NCBI RefSeq assembly: GCF_011386835.1
Contig: NC_088800.1
Location: forward strand, 21,132,572-21,196,571
From: Chrysemys picta bellii
Lineage: Eukaryota; Chordata; Testudines; Emydidae
Reading direction: 5' to 3'
Length of the DNA: 64,000 nt
In this document: positions 58,132 through 64,000 of the stretch, piece after piece
Layout of the letters: every line of letters begins with the position of its first letter
Position numbering within the stretch: position 1 is the first letter of the stretch
The notes under the pieces: generated by a model
Told to the model about the DNA's origin: nothing
Database searches by the model: none
What the model saw: only the letters and a program-made list of their open reading frames with translations
Position numbers and translations under genes: made by a program

Positions 58132-58835
58132 AGAATCATAGAAATGTAGGACTGGAAGGGACCTTGAGAGGTCAAGTCCAGCCCCCTGTGCTGAGGCAGA
58201 ACCAAGTAAACATAGACTATCTCTGATAGGTGTTAGTCCAACCTGTTCTTAAAAACCTCCAATGATGGGGATTCACAACATCCCTTGGAAGCCTATATCA
58301 GAGCTTAACTACCCTTATAGTTAGGAAGCTTTTCCTAATATTTAACCTACATCTCCCTTCCTGCAGATAAAGCCCATTACTTCTTGTCCTACCTTCAGTG
58401 GACAAGGAGAACAATTGATCACTGTCCTCTTTATAACAGCCCTTAAAAATTAAATTATTGAAGACTATCAGGTTGCCTCTCAGTTTTCTTTTCTCAGAAG
58501 TAAACATGCCCAGTTTTTTTTACCTTTCCTCATAGGTCATGTTTTCTAAACTTTTATAATTTTTTGTTGTTTTACTCTGGACTCTTTCCAATTTGTCCAC
58601 ATCTTTTCTAAAGTGTTGCACCCAGAGCTGGACACAGTACTCCGGCTGATGCCTCATCAGCACTGAAAAGAGTGGGACAATTACCTTGTGCATCTTACGA
58701 CACTCCTGTTAATATACTCCAGGATGATATTAACCTTTTTTGCAACTGTACCACATGGCAGACTTGTATTCAACTTGTGATCCACTATAACCTCCAGATC
58801 CTTTTCACATGCCTATTCAGAGCAAGTTACATTAC
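58132..58835 (-). mobile_element. CR1 LINE, 5'-truncated copy
   Basis: It opens with the reverse complement of the CR1 tail (CATAGAATCATAGAA) followed by the standard 3' UTR, as at 28597. On the minus strand, near 58800-58740, VDHKLNTS marks the C-terminal coding region. Coding text is broken by indels. The copy stops at the TTA duplicate of the next MITE. Confidence 0.85.
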
Positions 58836-59085
58836 TTAGGCCTGGCCTACACTAAAATGTTAGGTCAATCCAGCTACGTTGCTCAGAGGTGTGAAAAAAT
58901 CCACACCTCTGAGTGACATAGTTAAATCAACCTAACCCCCAGTGTAGATAGTGCTGTATCAACTGAATAATTCTTCTATTGACCTAGCTACTGACTCTTG
59001 GAGAGGTGTATTATGTACACCAACAGAAGGACCCCTCCTGTCAGTGTAGGTAGTGTCTACACTGAAGTGCTTCAGCTCTGCCACT

Positions 59086-59792
59086 TGTGACAGACCCAGA
59101 CCAGTGGGGTACAGGAGTCTGGTAGAGGGCAAATATACTGGTCACTGGATGAGTAGTTTTCTATTCCCTGAGTGACCAGAGCAGGGACTGCACTAGAGTA
59201 ATCAGGAACCTGCTAGAACCAGTTAAGGCAGGCAGGCTAATTAGGACACCTGGAGCCAATTAAGAAGAAGTTGCTAGAATCAATTAAGGCAGGCTAATCA
59301 GGGCACCTGGATTTTAAAAAGGAGCTCACTTCAGTTTGTGATGAGAGTGTGAGGAGCTGGGAGAGAAAGAGAGAGAGAGAGAGAGAGAGTGAGTGAGTGA
59401 GTGAGTGAGTGAGTGAGTGAGTGAGTGCGCGCGAGTGCTGCTGGAGGACTGAGGAGCACAAGCGTTATCAGACACCAGGAGGAAGGTCCTGTGGTGAGAA
59501 TAAGGAAGGTGTTTGGAGGAGGCCATGGGGAAGTAGCCCAGGGAGTTGTAGCTGTCATGCAGCAGTTACAGGAGGCACTATAGACAGCTGCAGTCCACAG
59601 GGCCCTGGGCTGGAACCCGGAGTAGAGGGCAGGCCTGGGTTCCCCCCAAACCTCCCAATTGACCTGGACTGTGGGTTCTTCCAGAGGGGAAGGTCTCTGG
59701 GCTGTTCCCCAACCCACATGGTGAATCTCTGAGGCAAGAAAATCTGCCAATAAGCACAGAACCCACCAAGGTAGAGGAGAAACTTTGTCACA
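59086..59792 (+). mobile_element. Solo LTR inserted in a Harbinger MITE
   Basis: It starts TGTGACAG and ends TTTGTCACA, with the exact 4-bp duplication CACT at 59082-59085 and 59793-59796. TTTTAAAAA at 59312-59319 may serve as a TATA-type element. AATAAG near 59499 is a weak polyadenylation-like motif. A GA/GAGT microsatellite lies inside. I recall this LTR text as common in turtle genomes; the parent element was not identified. No coding sequence is present. Confidence 0.85.
59361..59427 (+). repeat. Compound (GA)n(GAGT)n microsatellite
   Basis: A GA run to about 59388 passes into about ten GAGT units, inside the solo LTR. It is likely to vary in length between individuals. Confidence 0.85.
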
Positions 59793-59825
59793 CACTGTAG
59801 CATTTCAAATGTAGACATGTCCTTA

Positions 59826-61327
59826 ATACTTGCATTTTCAAGCCAATTTACACCCAAAGGGCCTGAATCTCTACCAACTTGCACTTTGGGGAATAATTTA
59901 CACTTATGAGAAGTATAGGTACAATGTTGCCATTATGATTTGGTTATACTTGACACCCACTTTATATTGAAGCAAATGTCTACACAAGTTCCAAGGCAAT
60001 GGAGAATCAACCCCAATGTGTTGGTGAAATAACTATTTGAGTCATTGCTGAATTTGCTTTTGATTCTTGAGTACGAGTTCCTTATTTCTGCATTGGCTAG
60101 GCACATTTGTTTATTGTCCTTTAGCAAACTATGAATAAAGTAGAATAATAGCTATATACCACTCAAATGAAGAGTTTGGTTTTGCAGATTAACATTTTTG
60201 TTTCCTACAGTAGTAATTTCAGGAGACACTAGGAATTGGCTGGAAAGCTAAGCACAACCTATAAACATTCATATAACCACTGGGTGGACACTGTGTCAGA
60301 GCCAACTCTTATGTTCAGCATTTCCCTTGTAAAACAAGTTTGACTTTTTCTCTTTCTTTTAAAAGGACAAATCAATTTGTAACAGAGATCACAGCCGTTT
60401 GCTTCCTACTACTTTCAGGATCAAACTGAATTAGTGCTATTGAAATACAGGTAGCAATGAACAAAGGAGCCACAAATGACAACTGGAGAAGTAAAAATGT
60501 GTCAATGCAAAATGAGTATCTAAATGAGAAAACCGCAGCAAAAAGAGCATGAGTTAGCCAACCACGACTTAATTCATCCTTCTAATTGTCTACCGTTAAT
60601 TCTTAGTACTGTAGTGAATTGACCAGGTGTTAAACACATCTTTTAAAAAGATAACTATCTTTTGTGTTCATTTTGAAGCAAATGCTATCTACACTTTTGG
60701 AAAACAATACTGGATACCTGTTTCAGACCATGTCAATTCTTTATCTGTGGTACACTTTGTAGTTATTCCACCCAGATTCATCCCCTACTGCTTCATCCAA
60801 ACAGACATTATCAAGGGATCTGGCATCATTGCAGAAACAATACTTCATCTCTATTCAGCCTATTTACAAAAAGTATTTGGCTTGCAACTTAGTTTTGTTC
60901 AGCTTCAGTTTAGGCCCTGTGTGGATGGAAGCTGGGACCACATCAATAGGCCTTTACAAAGGCTGCACAAAGGAGATGATACTCCATGTTGCAAGATCCT
61001 TCTGGTGCACATGCACCAGGACCTGGCTCAGTCTGCGTATAGTGTATGGATACCAGTTTCTCACTCTTTTTTTTAAAGTTCGTCAGGATTAATCTATAAT
61101 TTTATTAATGTTTCAATAATAAACATGAAGTAAGAAACTAACAAAAAGCCAGAAGGGAGCTGTTAAATTTTACATACTTTTGTTCATTTGGAAGGATTTA
61201 TTTTAAACGAGCTTTGCTAACAAGAAACACACAGTGTGCAGTAGGTTATCTTAGGTTGATCAAACTACCTTCATTGTAATGCCATCATTGTAAGCCAAAT
61301 ATTGTCAGCTTTTCAACTCGAGAGGTA
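59826..61327. other. AT-rich DNA with one unexplained open frame
   Basis: The longest frame is 60627-61076 on + (149 codons). I recognise no domain in it and see no supporting context. Nothing else is seen. Confidence 0.4.
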
Positions 61328-62115
61328 GGATGGTCATGTGGTTCAGACACTGGACCAAGGCTTGGAATAGAGCTAGTTAGGAATTTTCTGACAAAACAAT
61401 TTTCATCAGAAAATACCGATTAGTCAAAACCAAAATGATTTGCGGAAAGTATTGGTTTAAAAGAACTTCCGCAAAAACACAGGCAGTGTTCTGATGGACC
61501 CCTGCCAGTCAGGAAACCTGTCTGGCTTCCTGCCACCTCACTTGGCAGCTTTACTGGGGAGCCCAGGCTTCCAGGGTCCATGTCTCCAGGGCAGCCTTAT
61601 CATGCTGACTGCCTCAGAGTCAGAGACCCCAAGGGTTTCAGCCACTCTGTTATGCAGCTGGGACCCAGATGCTCAGGATGGAACTGGGATTCTCAGGTCT
61701 TGTGGGCTCCCACTATGTGGGCTCCATTTTGTTTCAGAGAATTCAAACCAACATTTTGATTTTTCCAAAATGAGTTTTTTTTTTTCAGAATTTCCTTTCT
61801 GTGAGAAATTTTAAAATGTTAATTTCCTGTAGAACAGAATTTCTGAGTTTTGATCAGCTCTACGCAGGAGATCAGAGTTCAGTTCCCAGCTTTGCACAGA
61901 TAGTCCTGTGTAACCTTGGGCAAGTCATTTAATATCTTTGTACCTCAGTTGTTTATCTGCAAAAGGGGAACAACAACACTTACTTTCTCCCACCCTCTGC
62001 CTTGTCCATTTAGATTGTAAACTCTTATGCGTGTGGAGTGTTTCTTACTATTTGTTTGTACAGCACTTAGCACAATGGGACAAGAATCTCAGTGGGGTGA
62101 TATAAATAATAAAAG
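61328..62115 (+). repeat. MIR-type SINE interrupted by a MITE
   Basis: The head GGATGGTCATGTGGTTCAGA with 'ggaccaaggcttggaa' (to 61367) continues after the inserted MITE at 61863: 'ggagatcagagttcagttccc', 'cttgggcaagtcatttaat', 'cctcagttgtttatctgcaaaa', then 'ttagattgtaaactctt', 'gtacagcacttagcacaatgggac' and a short A/T tail. The order matches a full MIR-like SINE from A box to tail. Confidence 0.7.
61370..61860. mobile_element. TA-flanked MITE, GAGCTGGTC family (copy 3)
   Basis: TA lies on both sides (61368-61369 and 61861-61862). The ends GAGCTAGTTAGGAATTTTCT and, from the right, GAGCTGATCAAAACTCAGAA are inverted repeats. It splits a MIR-type SINE, which proves insertion. A less AT-rich middle (about 61480-61740) makes it longer than copies 1 and 2. 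No coding capacity. Confidence 0.75.
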
Positions 62116-64000
62116 CAACATAATGTTAGAACAAGGTGATTATAATGGAGTTGAATTTAGATGGAATGAAGGAAAGGCACACTGAAGTATTTTTATATCT
62201 CAGTGTTTATAGCATGAAAACATATGTTTTTCCACATGCGCACACACACACCTGAATATGTAAGATTTCCATAATTTATCACTGGAAGGCTTTGCAATTA
62301 AAATTTTTCTTCTTAAAAATGACACTTCCCTTTTTCCTGATATGTATAAAATGTGCTTTAGCAGAGATTTAAAATCCAAAAGGTATGTTTCTGCTAAAAT
62401 ATAGTAAGTGATTATTATAATGATCAGCAAGGTTCAGAATGAACCTCATTTCAACATAATTGTTACTTTTTAGTGTAGAAAAAAAGAATTGTGCCTTTGC
62501 AATTTCAACTGAAGTATTTAAAGCCACAATAGCAGATTTGGCTTCAGCTCCTCCAGTGAAACCCTGTACAGTGGGTGAAACAGCAGGGAAAATATATGGC
62601 AGGGCTATTTTCTATGACATTACAGCTGTTATTAACTATTATTGTCTTTCTCAGTAAATGTTTAATGCACTGTGAAGGTGTCAAACAATTTGGAAGAAGT
62701 TACATCAAACTCTTTGAACTCTATAGGAGATCTTATTTTAGTAACAACAATGGTGCAGACCTCCTACCAACAGATCACATTTCATTTAATATTCACTTTG
62801 CACTGCCAGAACAATGCCAGAAGCAGAGAAATACCAGTGAGTGTATCTGCAGAGGCAGATTTGCAAAGTTGGTAAAATGTCTTTATTCCTATTAGGCTAC
62901 ATTATGCCCAAACAATGTTCTAGTCAGATGGTGAACGTACCCGTGTGAGGGGAAAAAACGGAGCATTAAGCTACAGGAAACACTTGCTCTCAGAAGAAGT
63001 GGGTCTCATCTTGTCAAAGCTAAACTGGAAGCTGTTGAGTGTGAGCCAAGCCTTGTCGTCAACCATAAAAGAGAGAGACACAGAGACTGCTCCCACGTTA
63101 TTTAATTGAAATGTTAAATAGATGTCGTCATAAACACTGGAAAATGCACCATTACTTGCCTAAGGTAACAGGCATATTTCATAACACAGGGACCATGACA
63201 GACTCCTGGATTAGTAGGTACAGCTTTCAGTCTACAGCCCTGAAACATTTCCAACTGAAAATTCTGAAGCTGCTAAAAAAGAAAGCATTGAAGATCACAT
63301 ATGTGTCCAGTGACAGACTCTAATCTCCATCCATTCAAAGTAAAATATGACTCATTAAGATTAGACAGAAATGTATGGGGATAAAAACATTGATAAGATC
63401 TGCATCCAAGACATTTATAGTAATAATGATCTCAGTCTCTGGAACAGTAGAAAACTCATTAGATCAAAGGGACACATGCTGCTGATCTTTTGCAGATCTT
63501 AACATGGAAATTACCGATTTCTACAAGAAAAAGTGCCTCAATGAGCTGTCCTAAATTATGGCATTTTTTATGTACATATACAAAGTGTACAGTGGATGCA
63601 GCACAAAAAACACACTGATTGTATCAGCTGAAGATGGTGAATGTCATCTCAACAAAGTCCTGATGTTTGAAAACAAGCACACACAAGGCAGAAAGACCCT
63701 AAATTACTCCCAAGATACTGCAGCATTGGTTGGCTGCATGGCTGACATGCACCAATGATTGTTTGCAAATTTGTGCCATGAAGGGCAATGTCACTGTCAT
63801 ACTTTATACTACTTGCATAAGTCCAATATCACATTTACTCTGGCTCTTCCCACTTTCCACAGACCACACCTCACAACCCCAATATCTTTCTATTGCATAT
63901 TGAATACATTGCACATATTTTGGGTTATGTGGTAGTATTCCACTGTATCACATAGGTGTCTCTCTTGGGTGTGGTCTTTTCAGATACAATTTGCCATTCC
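62116..64000. other. AT-rich non-coding DNA
   Basis: Open frames up to 106 codons (for example 62575-62895) show no recognisable domain. No repeat is named. Nothing suggests an exon with conserved protein sequence. Confidence 0.45.

Larger units (their letters stand above)
58839..59822. mobile_element. PIF/Harbinger MITE split by a solo LTR
   Basis: The left end is GGCCTGGCCTACACTAAAAT and the right end reads GGACATGTCTACATTTGAA inward. The TTA duplication is exact (58836-58838 and 59823-59825). Without the LTR and one copy of its CACT duplicate it is 273 bp. The body matches the MITE at 32980. An internal hairpin, CAGAGGTGTGAAAAAATCC / CACACCTCTGAG, lies at about 58885-58914. Confidence 0.85.

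Noticed and set aside
59361..59427. Regularly spaced short repeats that could suggest an array with spacers
   Set aside because: It is a simple GA/GAGT microsatellite without spacers inside an LTR; no CRISPR features exist in this vertebrate DNA.
59331..59795. 154-codon minus-strand frame with Ser/Leu/Thr/His repeats
   Set aside because: It is the translation of the GA/GAGT microsatellite within the solo LTR.

Overview
The window reads as repeat-rich vertebrate nuclear DNA with no host gene that I can recognise. The mixture points to a turtle (inference): a tRNA-derived SINE fused to a CR1 LINE tail, several CR1 3' ends, and many non-autonomous hAT and PIF/Harbinger elements with intact target-site duplications. 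I found no rRNA, tRNA, CRISPR, bacterial operon or convincing host exon. Nearly all long open frames lie inside GC-rich transposon interiors and are not genes.

Layout. 1-9 kb is AT-rich with short MITEs and SINE pieces. A probable solo LTR sits at 9.1-9.9 kb and a hAT element at 10.9-11.5 kb. 11.5-21 kb is repeat-poor. hAT elements with exact 8-bp duplications lie at 21.0, 25.3, 26.8, 53.2 (with two smaller ones nested inside) and 56.4 kb. CR1 fragments lie at 28.6, 48.2, 48.5, 55.0 and 58.1 kb. A Tigger-like element lies at 34.7-35.6 kb.

The core is 38.28-48.18 kb, where two large PIF/Harbinger transposons stand side by side in opposite orientation. Element A (38279-43807) carries a two-exon Myb/SANT-like gene on + and a DDE transposase on -. 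Element B (44270-48178) has the same layout reversed. Both are dead. A has a nonsense codon, a frameshift and an 842-bp solo LTR inserted in its transposase. B has frameshifts and a deletion that removes the second catalytic aspartate. Harbinger-type MITEs with matching ends lie at 33.0, 50.2 and 58.8 kb; the last holds a second solo LTR.

The most interesting signal is a third open frame of about 97 codons shared by A and B. It lies inside the Myb intron, antisense to Myb and in the sense of the transposase. The two copies align without gaps at roughly 44% amino-acid identity (hand count), mostly with conservative changes. In A it has a good Kozak context and a downstream AATAAA. It may be a third Harbinger protein.
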